Shown: positions 51,064 to 60,701, counted from the first letter of the stretch. The stretch is DNA of 64,000 bases from Paenisporosarcina sp. HGH0030 (GCF_000411295.1 NZ_KE150421.1:1618835-1682834); one strand, 5' to 3'. Program-made: numbers and translations. Notes: generated by a model not told the origin, from the sequence alone.

Positions 51064-52908
51064 TCAATCGCCTATCAACTTAAAAAATTCTACCTCGAGC
51101 TGTTCAGGACGAATCGGTTTACTGAAAAAATATCCTTGGCCCATCGGACAGTCCAATTCCGCAAGAAGATGAAGATGCTCCTCTTTCTCAATCCCTTCAG
51201 CAACAACATTGAGATTGAAGGTTTGTCCGATTGAAATGATGGTCTTAACCAGAGATAGGTCCTGGCTATTGCCAATCAAATCACGAATAAACGATTGATC
51301 GATTTTCAACGTATCAAATGGCAAGTTCTTCAGCATACTCAGCGACGAATACCCTGTACCGAAATCATCAATCGAAATACCTACTCCAAGAGCTTTCAGC
51401 GAATTAATTTTGGGCATAACCAAATCAATATTTTCGATTACACTTTCCGTTACTTCAAATTCCAAATATTTTGCTTCAATACTATAAGAATAAAGACACG
51501 ACTCGATAAAAGGAACGAAATTATTATCACGGAATTGGCGCTGGGATACGTTCACTGAAACTTTAACAGGCGAATACCCTTTGTCCTGCCATCTTCGCAT
51601 CTGGTACAGAACATCATTGATGATCCAGTTACCAATCTCATTGATCAACCCTGTATCTTCAGCTACCGGAATAAATTCCATCGGCGAAACCATGCCAAGA
51701 ACCGGATTGTCCCATCGTATTAAGGCTTCAATGCCTGCCAGTTTGGAATTGTGCAAATCAAACTTCGGTTGATACACCACATAAAGCTCCTCATTGCGAA
51801 TTGCTCTTCTCAATTCTATTTCTATGAGCGTTCTTCTTTCACGCTGCTCTTTTAACTCATTATTGAAGAATTTATAGGTGTTTTTTCCATCCAATTTTGC
51901 ATAATACATCGCAGTGTCTGCCATTGTAATTAATTCATTCATATCGTCCGTATGTTCTGGACTGCCGCTAATGCCTATACTGGCCGTCACAAAGATTTCA
52001 TTGCCTTTAAGATAGAAAGGCTCTTTTATGTATTCTCCAATGTCCATTGCGATATTTTTAACGAAATCCATGTTCTCTTTAAGAATCAGGACAACAAACT
52101 CGTCGCCACCTAAGTGATACGTCTTAATCATACGATTACTGAAGAAATTCAATCGTTCCGCTACCTCAATCAGTAATTTATCTCCCACTTCGCGGCCCAT
52201 TGTATCGTTGGTTATTTTAAATCGGTCCAAATCAATAAACAACAACGATGATTCTAAAGATTGTTCTTTGAATATTTCTAGATCTTGATTCAACTTGCGG
52301 CGATTTGGAAGATGAGTCAATTCATTATGTTCAGCTTTATACTTCACCATGGCTTCGTATTGTTTTTTCTTTGTTATATCTCGAATAATCACGAGTGTTT
52401 TTTGAGTTTCATTTAATAGTGACATCGTGATTTCCAAAGGAAACGTGGACCCATCACTTTTAAGTCCGGTTGCTTCACTTCTGTCATACCCATTTTTTTT
52501 AACTTCAGAAAAGAAATTTTCATGAAAGTAATCGATGGATTCTTGTGTAAAAAGTTTTTCCCAATGTATTGTTAAAAGCTCGTCCTTTTGATAACCATAC
52601 AATCTCGCCAATTCTTCATTGACAAATTCATGGTTTCCTTCTTCATTCGTTATCCCAATCGCATCAACCGACGAATCCAATGCATACGTATAATCAACCA
52701 ACACACTTTTCGTCGAATCAAGTTCTCTCTTCGAATGCAAATACTTATCAATCTGTAGCCCAACTACCCACCCTAAAAACAAATTAACCGGTAATTTAGC
52801 CAGACGCCACCACGAAAAGTTTTCTTGAATGACCAAGACGATTAAATTTAGGAGTAGTGCAATAGATGTAATTAATATTCGCCATTTAAATCGTTTTGAT
52901 ATACCCAC
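51064..52908 (-). CDS. Membrane-bound PAS-GGDEF-EAL c-di-GMP protein
   Basis: A 614-residue protein. Two membrane spans (about 10-28 and 35-53) anchor it. A PAS domain (about 70-185), a GGDEF domain (about 190-350; GGDEF intact in YHLGGDEFVV) and an EAL domain (about 365-610; EALIRW, EFEVTES, DDFGTGYSS) follow. Both catalytic centres are intact. Its 5' end overlaps the metallophosphatase gene by 37 bases. Confidence 0.92.
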   Translation of the reverse strand: MGISKRFKWRILITSIALLLNLIVLVIQENFSWWRLAKLPVNLFLGWVVGLQIDKYLHSKRELDSTKSVLVDYTYALDSSVDAIGITNEEGNHEFVNEELARLYGYQKDELLTIHWEKLFTQESIDYFHENFFSEVKKNGYDRSEATGLKSDGSTFPLEITMSLLNETQKTLVIIRDITKKKQYEAMVKYKAEHNELTHLPNRRKLNQDLEIFKEQSLESSLLFIDLDRFKITNDTMGREVGDKLLIEVAERLNFFSNRMIKTYHLGGDEFVVLILKENMDFVKNIAMDIGEYIKEPFYLKGNEIFVTASIGISGSPEHTDDMNELITMADTAMYYAKLDGKNTYKFFNNELKEQRERRTLIEIELRRAIRNEELYVVYQPKFDLHNSKLAGIEALIRWDNPVLGMVSPMEFIPVAEDTGLINEIGNWIINDVLYQMRRWQDKGYSPVKVSVNVSQRQFRDNNFVPFIESCLYSYSIEAKYLEFEVTESVIENIDLVMPKINSLKALGVGISIDDFGTGYSSLSMLKNLPFDTLKIDQSFIRDLIGNSQDLSLVKTIISIGQTFNLNVVAEGIEKEEHLHLLAELDCPMGQGYFFSKPIRPEQLEVEFFKLIGD

Positions 52909-53657
52909 TCACCCCTATCATGTTTTTCCTTAACAACAAAGAATTGATTAAATTCGCCTCCGTTGATTTCAAGGCAATTTAACTGATGCCCATATACACA
53001 AGCCCCATCTATGCCGATTTTCTTATTTCCATAATATATATCAGCCTTTTCATGTAAATAAATCGCTGGAGTATGACCATGAATAATCGTTTTGTCAAAC
53101 TTGTGATTGACGGTCAAAAACGGTTCCCTTATCCAAACTAGATCATACTCACTTGTCGTCTTCCAATCTTCGTACTCTGGATTAATCCCTGCGTGAACAA
53201 AGATAAATTCCTCTGTTTCAAAATAATATGGTAGGTCTTCGATAAAGTTAACAATCTCTTCGTTTGATTCTAAAATCTCCTTTGCCCACTTCTCATAAGT
53301 CGAATCAACAGGGTTATCTATATTAATTTTACCGAGAAAAGAAATAATGGTTTCCAATCCACCACTCCTAAAATAAGTATGTTGTTTACCGATTGGATCT
53401 TTTAACCAATCATAAAATAGCTGGTCATGATTCCCTTTTAATGCAATCGCTTTTTGACGCTCTACCAATTCTTTGACGAAATAGATGACGTCCTTACTAT
53501 ATCTCCCTCTATCCATATAGTCACCTAGTAAAATTAAGTCATCTTTAGCAGAATCATAATTCACCAATGTTAGTAATTCTTTAAATTCATCTAAACAACC
53601 GTGTATATCGCTAATGGCAAGTATTCTTTTGCTAATGGTAATCAACCTCATTTTCAT
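52872..53657 (-). CDS. Serine/threonine-type metallophosphoesterase (PPP family)
   Basis: A 261-residue calcineurin-like phosphatase. The full motif series is present: DIHG (17-20 region), GDYMDRG (about 46-52), GNHD (about 76-79), HAG (about 155) and HGHT (about 194). It is of the bacterial PrpE/ApaH-like type, acting on phosphoproteins or dinucleoside polyphosphates. It is co-transcribed with the GGDEF-EAL protein by a 37-base overlap, which suggests a linked signalling role. Confidence 0.88.
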   Translation of the reverse strand: MKMRLITISKRILAISDIHGCLDEFKELLTLVNYDSAKDDLILLGDYMDRGRYSKDVIYFVKELVERQKAIALKGNHDQLFYDWLKDPIGKQHTYFRSGGLETIISFLGKINIDNPVDSTYEKWAKEILESNEEIVNFIEDLPYYFETEEFIFVHAGINPEYEDWKTTSEYDLVWIREPFLTVNHKFDKTIIHGHTPAIYLHEKADIYYGNKKIGIDGACVYGHQLNCLEINGGEFNQFFVVKEKHDRGEWVYQNDLNGEY

Positions 53658-53743
53658 CGTAATTTCCCTGTTACATAAGATAGGAACTATAATTGCTTTA
53701 TTAATTCCGTAATCAACTTGTGCTTTAATTTAAGATAGCCAAG

Positions 53744-54013
53744 TTACTTGTCCACACTCTCAAAGTATTTTTTAACATATTCTCTTATAAAGCTGTCTCT
53801 CTTCAGCAAATCTTCTTCCTTACGGAAAAACCCGACTTTTTTCATCTTTTGCTCAATCGGCAGCTGGTTCCATTCTTCAATCGCTTTTCCTTCAATTTCA
53901 TAACACTTCCGAACGGAAGAAATCTATTTTTTGGCTCTAATTTCTTGGGCTGTTTTTGGTACTGGCAACCTGTTCAATACCTGTTGTTCAAGTTCCTTTT
54001 TCTCTATTATCAT
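53744..54013 (-). pseudogene. Small gene interrupted by an in-frame TAG
   Basis: From ATG 54013 the frame reads MIIEKKELEQQVLNRLPVPK ... EIRAKK, then TAG (53924-53926), then 59 further codons (ISSVRKCYEIEGKAIEEWNQ ... FIREYVKKYFESVDK) to TAA 53744. Composition and charge are consistent on both sides, so this was probably one 89-codon gene. No ribosome binding site is evident. The family is unknown. Confidence 0.45.
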
Positions 54014-54280
54014 AATTCATCAATCTGACAAAAGTCTATGTTTTCTAGCAATTTTGTAAATATCTTCATATGGTAGAGTGCGAAATTAAACACAAAAAAG
54101 TGGCCGTTCGAAACTGCCATCCTCTTAAAGCTATAAAACTACCTAACACTCAACCATATGCTTAGAATTATATATCATTATCATTTCATGTATTTTTTAC
54201 ATCTTTTAACATCTTAAATTGCATATTTAACCTATTGATGCTTCGCATCCATTTTTCAATTCAAAGGGGGTATTTTGTCA

Positions 54281-54360
54281 CATTTCCAACTAAACCTACA
54301 TTTTTTCCAACTAAACTTTTAATTACTCCAACTAAACCTGAGATTTTTCCAACTAATGCC
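54281..54360. repeat. 21-bp periodic array, four units
   Basis: The CCAACTAA core starts at 54286, 54307, 54328 and 54349, exactly 21 bases apart each time, usually after TTTT. The spacer bases vary. In one frame the units read as heptapeptides of the form FPTKxxx. The rest of 54014-54411 shows nothing else. Confidence 0.8.
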
Positions 54361-54411
54361 CATTTCTTACACAGAAGCCCCAGCGCCATTTGTAAAAACT
54401 TGTCTCTTCTA

Positions 54412-55359
54412 TTACGTAACAATCCTCTTAAAGTAACGATCCGTCACTAAACCAAACACCGAAGCCAATGTCTGTTGAAAAAGCATGCCCATGATAACTG
54501 GCACAGCAACTGCTGCCGGGAAGTATGAAATCGCGAGTACCGCACCCGCACTGATATTTCGCATGCCGCCATTAAACATTAGCGCAATCACAGTCTCTTT
54601 ATCCTGCTTAAACAATTTTCCAGCGAAAAAGGAAATCAAATATCCGCTACACGCTATGAAAAATACAACGACCGCTATGGCAATCAGCTTCCCGCTTACG
54701 TCAAGCAAATACGGCGCAACTACCGCTCCATTCAACATCACAACAAAACCCATCCCAATTTTTGAAAAAGGTGAAAGGCTATCACTTAATCTCTTCACCT
54801 TATCACCAGTCGTCAGTTGATTCAGCATCATCCCCACAATCGAAGGAATCACAATCATCAAAATCAATCCTTGGGTCATACTGATAACATCCATTTCGAT
54901 GTTTCCACCCACCAACAACGACATCGTAAAGGGTACAATCAACGGTGACAGCAATGTATCAATCAAAATAACTGATAGCGACAGCGCTATATTGCCTTTA
55001 TAAATAGCGACCCACACAACACTTGAAATTCCAGTTGGAATGGCCATCGACAACACCAAACCAGTTATGGTAAACATATCACCACTAAACACCACATTAC
55101 CTATCCCAAGCGCCCATAGTGGCATAAATACATGCAACACGAAGATTATTAGCACCAAAGGCAAAGGAGAAAGCATCGCTTGTTTCATCGATGCAAAATT
55201 CGAATTCAAACTGCCCGCAAACGTCATGAACGCAAATATCCATGGAATCAGTCCCGAAAAATCGTGAAGCGTCGTCGAAAAAATAACCCCAATTACCAAA
55301 CTGATTGGGATGAACAACGACATTATTTTTTCCAACTTTTTATTTATTCTAATTAACAT
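54412..55359 (-). CDS. Bile acid:sodium symporter family (BASS) transporter
   Basis: A 315-residue protein with nine or ten membrane spans. ATG 55359 follows an AGGGGA site and is preferred over an ATG 13 codons earlier. Family landmarks are the P-rich SMAIPTGISSVVWVAI (about 97-112) and LMFNGGMRNISAGAVLAI (about 256-273). BASS members import organic anions such as pyruvate, pantoate or bile acids with sodium; the substrate here is not predictable. Confidence 0.82.
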   Translation of the reverse strand: MLIRINKKLEKIMSLFIPISLVIGVIFSTTLHDFSGLIPWIFAFMTFAGSLNSNFASMKQAMLSPLPLVLIIFVLHVFMPLWALGIGNVVFSGDMFTITGLVLSMAIPTGISSVVWVAIYKGNIALSLSVILIDTLLSPLIVPFTMSLLVGGNIEMDVISMTQGLILMIVIPSIVGMMLNQLTTGDKVKRLSDSLSPFSKIGMGFVVMLNGAVVAPYLLDVSGKLIAIAVVVFFIACSGYLISFFAGKLFKQDKETVIALMFNGGMRNISAGAVLAISYFPAAVAVPVIMGMLFQQTLASVFGLVTDRYFKRIVT

Positions 55360-55522
55360 GCAACCAAATCCCCTAAAAAATACGAAGTCTTTACACATTA
55401 TAATCCCATTTAGTCTTTCGTGACCCTAAGAAAATATTTTTTTCAAAACTTCACATGATAATGCTGATTCAAACTCAAACTAATTCAAACTGAATAGGCA
55501 ACTTGATTAAGGAGGAATTCAC

Positions 55523-55708
55523 ATGGAACTGAACCGCATCAAACAAATCGTCAACTCGCCAAATGATATCGAAGTCACGTACAACGGAGTTTCCGTCTGG
55601 ATCGACCAAGTTCACGAAAACGGCAAACTCGCAACAGTCCATCTTCGTCGCTCACTCGAAGAGCGTTCTGAAGTCGACATCTCCGAACTAAACGAAGTGG
55701 TACACTAA
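55523..55708 (+). CDS. sspH: H-type small acid-soluble spore protein
   Basis: A 61-residue protein. The pattern MELNRIKQIVNSPNDIEVTY, then NGVSVWIDQV and HLR...EVDISELNEV matches the SspH family. AAGGAGG lies before the ATG. It is a minor SASP expressed in the forespore, probably from a sigma-G promoter. It stands alone in its operon. Confidence 0.9.
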   Translation: MELNRIKQIVNSPNDIEVTYNGVSVWIDQVHENGKLATVHLRRSLEERSEVDISELNEVVH

Positions 55709-55720
55709 TACGCCGATGTC

Positions 55721-55760
55721 TATTTTTCCAACTAACACGGAGTTTTTTCCAACTAAGCTT
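55721..55760. repeat. 21-bp periodic array, two units
   Basis: TTTTTCCAACTAA at 55723 and 55744, 21 bases apart, immediately downstream of sspH. Two further single motifs are elsewhere (for example 63198). Confidence 0.55.
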
Positions 55761-55805
55761 TACCCCCCTGCTGTAAACGAAAGAATTATCTCCATATTTC
55801 CATAA

Positions 55806-55840
55806 AACAGGCGGCTGAAGATGCAATTTCAGCCGCCTCC
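55806..55840. repeat. GGCGGCTGAA hairpin, reference copy
   Basis: GGCGGCTGAA pairs with TTTCAGCCGCC around GATGCAA. A near-identical copy lies at 63137 and related hairpins at 39184 and 63800; a half copy is at 60335. It may be a terminator or a small mobile repeat. Confidence 0.75.
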
Positions 55841-55845
55841 TCACT

Positions 55846-56280
55846 TTCTCCATAAAAAGAACCCAACAGCTTAAAGTTGCTGGATTCCATCATCACTTTC
55901 TTTATCCTTTAGCCCCCTCTCCCTCAAACAAAACATCAAAGAGCATAATGAAATCCATAAAAAAAGGCAGTCGAATATGAAATTACGACCGCTTTACTGT
56001 TAATCTTACAATCGATTACTGCCATAAACATCGAGTCTAAACCACAAAAAAACGACCGAAATAAAAATTTCGACCGTTCATTTCATTTATTTAACTTTCG
56101 AGAGTGAATCCAATTTTCTTTATTGATTTCACGTAAATTAAGCACGCTATATCCCCAATTCATCTCTCCTAATCTATTATTTTTTTATTAAATTTGTAAT
56201 ATTGATGACTTTTTTTCCATAAATTATATCTTATTATCATTATTACTATTATACTAAAACAAAAACACATAATTAGGAGT
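55846..56280. other. Interval with several weak hairpins
   Basis: Two loosely related hairpins (55965-56003 with GGCAGTCGAA, and 56045-56085 with ACGACCGAAA) lie here, plus the promoter of the deacetylase gene. No gene is supported. Confidence 0.45.
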
Positions 56281-57516
56281 TTGGACATCATTAAATTAAA
56301 TATTAGGCACTTCACTATGGTTTTTCTATTAATTATTACACTATTTTGTAATCCTTTTGAATCAAAAGCACAAGAATCACTTTCACAGGGTATCAAACCG
56401 TTATTCAATATCGGTGGATATGTACATATGGGCAATGAAAAAATGGGTTTTGCGACGTTTATGAAAGGACAAACATACTACATAGAGTCAGAGGATGAAA
56501 AATTTTATCACGTTTCATTTGGTAATGGATTTGTTAATGTAGATAAAAATCATGCTGAAAAAGTAGAGTTCCCAAATAAACAAGTTTTAGAAAAAGGTAC
56601 ATCTTCTGTCATCGCAAAGAATAGACTTGTGGTTTTTTCACAACCTAAAAGCTCACCTTCACTGGGATATGTGAATTCTAATGTTCGCATACCTATCATT
56701 AAAGAGGACAAAGAGTTTTATGAAATTAATTTCGGTGGTTCAAAAGGATATATCAAAAAGTTGCAAACACGCACAGATAATGGCATTCCTGTGTTGATGT
56801 ATCATCACATGATGCATAACAAAGCTCAATCTAATCAAGCTTTTAATAATATGACGATTGAATACAAGCAATTTGAGGATCAAATGCGCTACTTGAAAGA
56901 GAATAAGTGGAAAACAATATCCATGCAGCAACTAGATGATTGGCTGACTTATCAAACTAACCTTCCTGAAAAAGTCGTTGCCATTACGTTTGATGATGGA
57001 ATAACCTCAACTGTGGACTTAGCGTATCCTCTGTTAAAAGATTTGGACTTTCATGCTACGTCATTCGTTATTACAGGAAAAATTCGGCAATCTTCAGATT
57101 ACTGGATTGCGAGTGATTTGCAATATGTAGGGTTAAAAGAAATTAGAGAAACTTCCGATGTATATGACTACCAACATCATTCCAATGACATGCACCTATA
57201 CAAACCTGGTGCTAGATCGGGCATGTACACAACGGAATCTTATGACGCAATCTTAAAAGATATTCAAAAGGGAACTGCCCAATTGGGAAAAGCATTTTCA
57301 AATGACCTTCTCAGAACAAAATATCTTGCCTATCCATTTGGTCATTACAATCAAACGACCATACAAGCTACTCAAGATGCCGGCATACGATTGGCGTTTA
57401 CGACCATGACGGGAAATGTAAAATTAAGTGACTCTCCATACGAATTGAAAAGACAAGGCATTGCTCCCTATCATTCGATGGAAGACTTCATTCGTAAACT
57501 AGAAGGCACCTATTAA
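56281..57516 (+). CDS. Secreted polysaccharide deacetylase (PgaB/IcaB-like)
   Basis: About 411 residues: a signal peptide (to about 30), an SH3-like beta region (about 45-165) and a NodB-type deacetylase domain (about 170-410). Metal and catalytic motifs are TFDDG (near 236-240), HSNDMH (near 305-310, as in PgaB/IcaB-type HTxDLH) and LAYPFGHYN. It probably acts on poly-N-acetylglucosamine or peptidoglycan. The start is uncertain: TTG 56281 lies only one base after AGGAG, ATT/ATC codons a few bases later fit better, and ATG 56317 still leaves a signal peptide. Confidence 0.82.
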   Translation: MDIIKLNIRHFTMVFLLIITLFCNPFESKAQESLSQGIKPLFNIGGYVHMGNEKMGFATFMKGQTYYIESEDEKFYHVSFGNGFVNVDKNHAEKVEFPNKQVLEKGTSSVIAKNRLVVFSQPKSSPSLGYVNSNVRIPIIKEDKEFYEINFGGSKGYIKKLQTRTDNGIPVLMYHHMMHNKAQSNQAFNNMTIEYKQFEDQMRYLKENKWKTISMQQLDDWLTYQTNLPEKVVAITFDDGITSTVDLAYPLLKDLDFHATSFVITGKIRQSSDYWIASDLQYVGLKEIRETSDVYDYQHHSNDMHLYKPGARSGMYTTESYDAILKDIQKGTAQLGKAFSNDLLRTKYLAYPFGHYNQTTIQATQDAGIRLAFTTMTGNVKLSDSPYELKRQGIAPYHSMEDFIRKLEGTY

Positions 57517-57528
57517 AATTTTATGATA

Positions 57529-57567
57529 AACACAAAAAAGGCGGCCGGTAATTCGGCTGCCTTTGCA
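57529..57567. terminator. Bidirectional terminator
   Basis: AAAAGGCGGCCG pairs imperfectly with CGGCTGCCTTT. It separates the convergent deacetylase and YuiD genes. Confidence 0.8.
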
Positions 57568-57583
57568 ATTTATCTTATTCAAA

Positions 57584-58114
57584 TCAATCCCAGGAAACGC
57601 GGTCTGATCCTTCCAAGCGATGTCCATATTTACGTTTTTTCCGTCGCTCATCATTCTCAAGCTTCGCTGCAATAAGACCATAAGCGATTCCAAATAATGC
57701 GCCACCCAGTACTTCAATTGGTTGATGGCCAAGTAGTTCTTTAAGCTCGCCTTCACGCTCCGTGTACTGGAAACTTGGATAATCACCAGAAAATGCGACC
57801 AATTCATCTTCCAAATCATTCACGAGCTGTGCAATCTCACCCGTATGACGTCGAATTCCTTGCGCATCATACATAACGATAAAGCCAAAAACGACGGCAA
57901 GAGCCGTTTCAGTGTGACGAGTCCCTTTATTCGCTGCAACGTAAGAAGCAAGTGCCGCTACTCCAGCTGAATGTGAACTAGGCATGCCACCCGTCTGAAA
58001 CAATGGTCGCCAATCCCATACACCTGTATTTTTCTTATGTGTAAAAACCTTTAACCCTTGCGCAACGCCAATGGCAGATAGTGCCGTAATGATTCCACGA
58101 TTCATCTTTTTCAT
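57584..58114 (-). CDS. YuiD-like membrane protein (DUF212, PAP2-related)
   Basis: A 176-residue protein. ATG 58114 follows GAGGG by eight bases; in-frame GTG and ATG three codons earlier overlap the site. Landmarks are LFQTGGMPSSHSAGVAAL (about 35-52) and YDAQGIRRHTGEIAQLVN (about 80-97), the acid-phosphatase-like motifs of DUF212/YuiD. It is probably a membrane phosphatase acting on a lipid or polyprenyl phosphate. Confidence 0.85.
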   Translation of the reverse strand: MKKMNRGIITALSAIGVAQGLKVFTHKKNTGVWDWRPLFQTGGMPSSHSAGVAALASYVAANKGTRHTETALAVVFGFIVMYDAQGIRRHTGEIAQLVNDLEDELVAFSGDYPSFQYTEREGELKELLGHQPIEVLGGALFGIAYGLIAAKLENDERRKKRKYGHRLEGSDRVSWD

Positions 58115-58339
58115 TCTCATCACCCTCAGCTCTTTTATTGTTGAAAATGCTTTTAAATATTTTCTTCTTCCTTTTATTACCCCACTTGCTCATTTTTATT
58201 CTAATATTTTTTGGAAAGAAAAAATCCAGCAAAAAAATCTGCTGGATTTCTACTAACTCTATATTAGTTTTAACACCTTACTTTCATTCAACTGCAAAGT
58301 AGATTTTTTCAACACATATAGAAGTCCTTTTCAAATATG

Positions 58340-59410
58340 TTATCTAGATAATAAAGAGATGACCCACGTGAATGAACCGTCCATTTCCTGTGCAACTCCT
58401 ACGCCCATTTCTTTGCGACTTGCGTCATACAAATAAGGTTCATTGATTGCCTGAGATAATATTCGTTGTAATGCAGATTCCACTGAGCCATTTGCATAAC
58501 GCTCACTATAATCTCCGTTTAGTTTCTCTCCATATTTATCTTCATAAAATTTATATATGTCCATGACTCTCTCGTCAGATGGATATTTAGCCATCGCTCT
58601 AATTTTCAAACCAGCCATATCCTGTAAACGCTCATTTAAAACGATTGGTTCATACCCCTTTTTTATACGGGCATTGTTAATCAACGCAATCATTTCAGTT
58701 TCCATTGCATTCAATTGTTGTTCTGTCAGCCATGTCGTTTTCACCCGCTGCAGAGTGTCCGGGTCGTAATGAACATATTCCATATACATTGGGTTAAATT
58801 CTTTGTTTACTGTTCGTCCAAGGAATCCTGCAAACTCTTGTCGGGTAATTTTTGCATAGGGCTTAAAGTACAAATTTTCATAGCCAAATGATATTCCGCC
58901 ATTGAATAACGCATCGATTTCCTTCTTCCCAGTTGTAGTTGAAGAAACATCTTTAAAAGGAATGTCCCTACGATCTAGCGGAATATCATACGCACGTGCC
59001 AATATGATGGCCATTTCCGCACGAGTCAAGGAACCACTCGGATCAAAATAGCGTGTACCATCCTTGGCCACTTTCCCTTGAATCACACCATGTTCAACAG
59101 CTTCAGCTACTTCTGTATAAAAACCGTCACCTTTTTTAAAATCTGTAAAGCCTGGATCCTTAGCACCATCCCATCGTATTCCAAGTTCACGGACAATCAT
59201 CACTACGGCTTCGCCTCTAGAGACAGTTGCATTGACTCCAAACGTACCATTAGTATATCCTTTTGCCACATTGCGCATCGCCAAATACGTTATTTCTTTC
59301 TCAAAACGTGGTCCGACGTCCGAAAACTTTCCGGCTGCCCCTGCAGACAGTGGCAAGACAAGCGACAAAGACAATGCCGATAAAGCGATTTTCCATTTCC
59401 ACTTCTTCAA
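58340..59410 (-). CDS. SLH-domain protein with C-terminal CAP/SCP-like domain
   Basis: A 356-residue exported protein. TTG 59410 lies eight bases after GGAGG and gives MKKWKWKIALSALSLSLVLP, a good signal peptide; the earlier ATG overlaps the site. Three SLH domains (about 28-200) bind the secondary cell-wall polymer. The C-terminal part (about 225-355), with EMIALINNARIKKGYEPIVLNERLQ (landmark) and RKEMGVGVAQ, matches a compact CAP domain. It is a surface protein of unknown role. Confidence 0.82.
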   Translation of the reverse strand: MKKWKWKIALSALSLSLVLPLSAGAAGKFSDVGPRFEKEITYLAMRNVAKGYTNGTFGVNATVSRGEAVVMIVRELGIRWDGAKDPGFTDFKKGDGFYTEVAEAVEHGVIQGKVAKDGTRYFDPSGSLTRAEMAIILARAYDIPLDRRDIPFKDVSSTTTGKKEIDALFNGGISFGYENLYFKPYAKITRQEFAGFLGRTVNKEFNPMYMEYVHYDPDTLQRVKTTWLTEQQLNAMETEMIALINNARIKKGYEPIVLNERLQDMAGLKIRAMAKYPSDERVMDIYKFYEDKYGEKLNGDYSERYANGSVESALQRILSQAINEPYLYDASRKEMGVGVAQEMDGSFTWVISLLSR

Positions 59411-59698
59411 CGTTAAAACCTCCATTATTCGTTTATGTTGGAAGAGAAATCACCAAGAATGTAATTAAAATCCCCTAATTCCTAAACCTTCCATTTGAAG
59501 TATATAGGAAATTTCACTATAAATGGCAGTGCCCTTCCAAAACCATCCCTTATACCTACACATTTCTTTGATTCCCCCATTTAATTGGGATTGCACGCTT
59601 CGCTTTCTAATCTTTACTGTTGGCGTAATGTTTCACTTAATTATCCTACTTCTAAGTTGACAGAACGGGTCTCCAGTTTGCACAATACCTTATCATCA
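59411..59698. other. Promoter side of the SLH-CAP gene
   Basis: About 290 bases without a recognised gene or repeat. Confidence 0.4.
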
Positions 59699-59733
59699 AA
59701 AATGAGAGAAACGACATGGTCGCTTCTCTCATC
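59699..59733 (-). terminator. Terminator of the 59742 gene
   Basis: On the minus strand ATGAGAGAAGCGAC pairs with GTCGTTTCTCTCAT around CAT, followed by TTTTG. Confidence 0.9.
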
Positions 59734-59741
59734 CTCACTTC

Positions 59742-60221
59742 TTATAAATAAACCCTAAACGCTTCATACCCGAAATACACCGAAAGAACCGACAGTGCAG
59801 CGAGCACGAGTGATTCCACTGTGCCACCTGTTTTAGTCGTCAATGGGAATCGTACACGTATTTTGAATGGAAATAGCAACTTAATGCCATTACGTGTCAT
59901 CATGTCCAGCACATAATGACTGACCATCCCGACCAAAATTCCTTCTATCACTGCTTCATTTGTTACAAATGATTTCATTAGAATCGAAATGATGAATAAA
60001 AATAACAAGCTGTGAGTGAAAGAACGATGTCCGAAAATCACATTAATCATTTTCGAAATGAACGGGAATGTTCGTCCAATTTTACTGCCGCCATGACAAA
60101 TATCCGGAATCAACGCTCCGATAACCCCCGCCCCTACCAATAGTACGGGATCAGATGTTGTAAATTGTGCGTATGCAAGACTTGCTGTCAAACCGCCTAT
60201 GATGTGTGTCTTTCCTGTCAT
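59742..60221 (-). CDS. YdjM-like membrane-bound metal-dependent hydrolase (DUF457)
   Basis: A 159-residue protein with four membrane spans. GKTHIIGG at the start, then IPDICHGGSKIG (about 39-50), GHRSFTHSLLF (about 64-74) and SHYVLDMMTRNGIKLLFPF (about 100-118) are the His/Asp clusters of the LexA-regulated YdjM family. The natural substrate is unknown. Confidence 0.85.
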   Translation of the reverse strand: MTGKTHIIGGLTASLAYAQFTTSDPVLLVGAGVIGALIPDICHGGSKIGRTFPFISKMINVIFGHRSFTHSLLFLFIISILMKSFVTNEAVIEGILVGMVSHYVLDMMTRNGIKLLFPFKIRVRFPLTTKTGGTVESLVLAALSVLSVYFGYEAFRVYL

Positions 60222-60343
60222 GCTTTTGCTCCTTTTTCATTGGTTTCTATACAGAACCAAACTATTTCATCCAGTCGATGCCCTGTCCAAACTTTTCCAT
60301 CAATAACTCTACAACAAGTCAATTATTCGAAACAAGCGGCTGA

Positions 60344-60622
60344 AGATGCATTTTCAAGTTCTATGGCGAAAAAGTTAAATTTTACGGTAAGGTTATTCAA
60401 GTGATGGAAGGCGATGGTGAAACCCAAGTTCGAATTGCCGTCAATGACGATTACGATAAGATTATTTATGCAAGTTACGATTCATATATAGTAGATTCTC
60501 GTATTTTAGAAGACGACTTGATTACTTTGATGGGTACATCAGATGGTTTGTTAACTTACGAATCGACAATGGGTGGAGAAATCACAATCCCGAGCATCAT
60601 CATCGATAAAATCGAACAGTAA
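60344..60622 (+). pseudogene. 5'-truncated gene, beta-rich C-terminal domain
   Basis: An open stretch begins right after a TGA inside a GCGGCTGAAGATGCA half-hairpin and runs 92 codons to TAA 60622. The reading (FYGEKVKFYGKVIQVMEGDG ... SRILEDDLITLMGTSDGL ... TYESTMGGEITIP) is a complete OB-like domain found at the C-terminus of longer Bacillales exported proteins. The first ATG (60401) lies inside a strand of the domain and has no ribosome binding site, so the 5' part of the gene is missing. Confidence 0.6.
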
Positions 60623-60637
60623 CAACTCTTCTCAGAT

Positions 60638-60682
60638 TACCCACCACACGTAACAAATTACATGTGGTGGTGGGTTTTGTTA
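60638..60682 (+). terminator. Terminator after the truncated gene
   Basis: ACCCACCACACGTAA pairs with TTACATGTGGTGGTGGGT (one bulge), then TTTTGTT. Confidence 0.8.
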
Positions 60683-60701
60683 TGAAAAAGCAACTTAAAG
60701 A

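Noticed and set aside
50876-51172. A 98-codon plus-strand frame
   Set aside because: It crosses the terminator of the opposite gene and continues as its antisense; no ribosome binding site.
54235-54450. A 71-codon plus-strand frame with FPTKxxx heptapeptides
   Set aside because: It has no ribosome binding site, runs into the antisense of the BASS gene and is explained by the 21-bp array; kept as a finding about the repeat and not as a gene.
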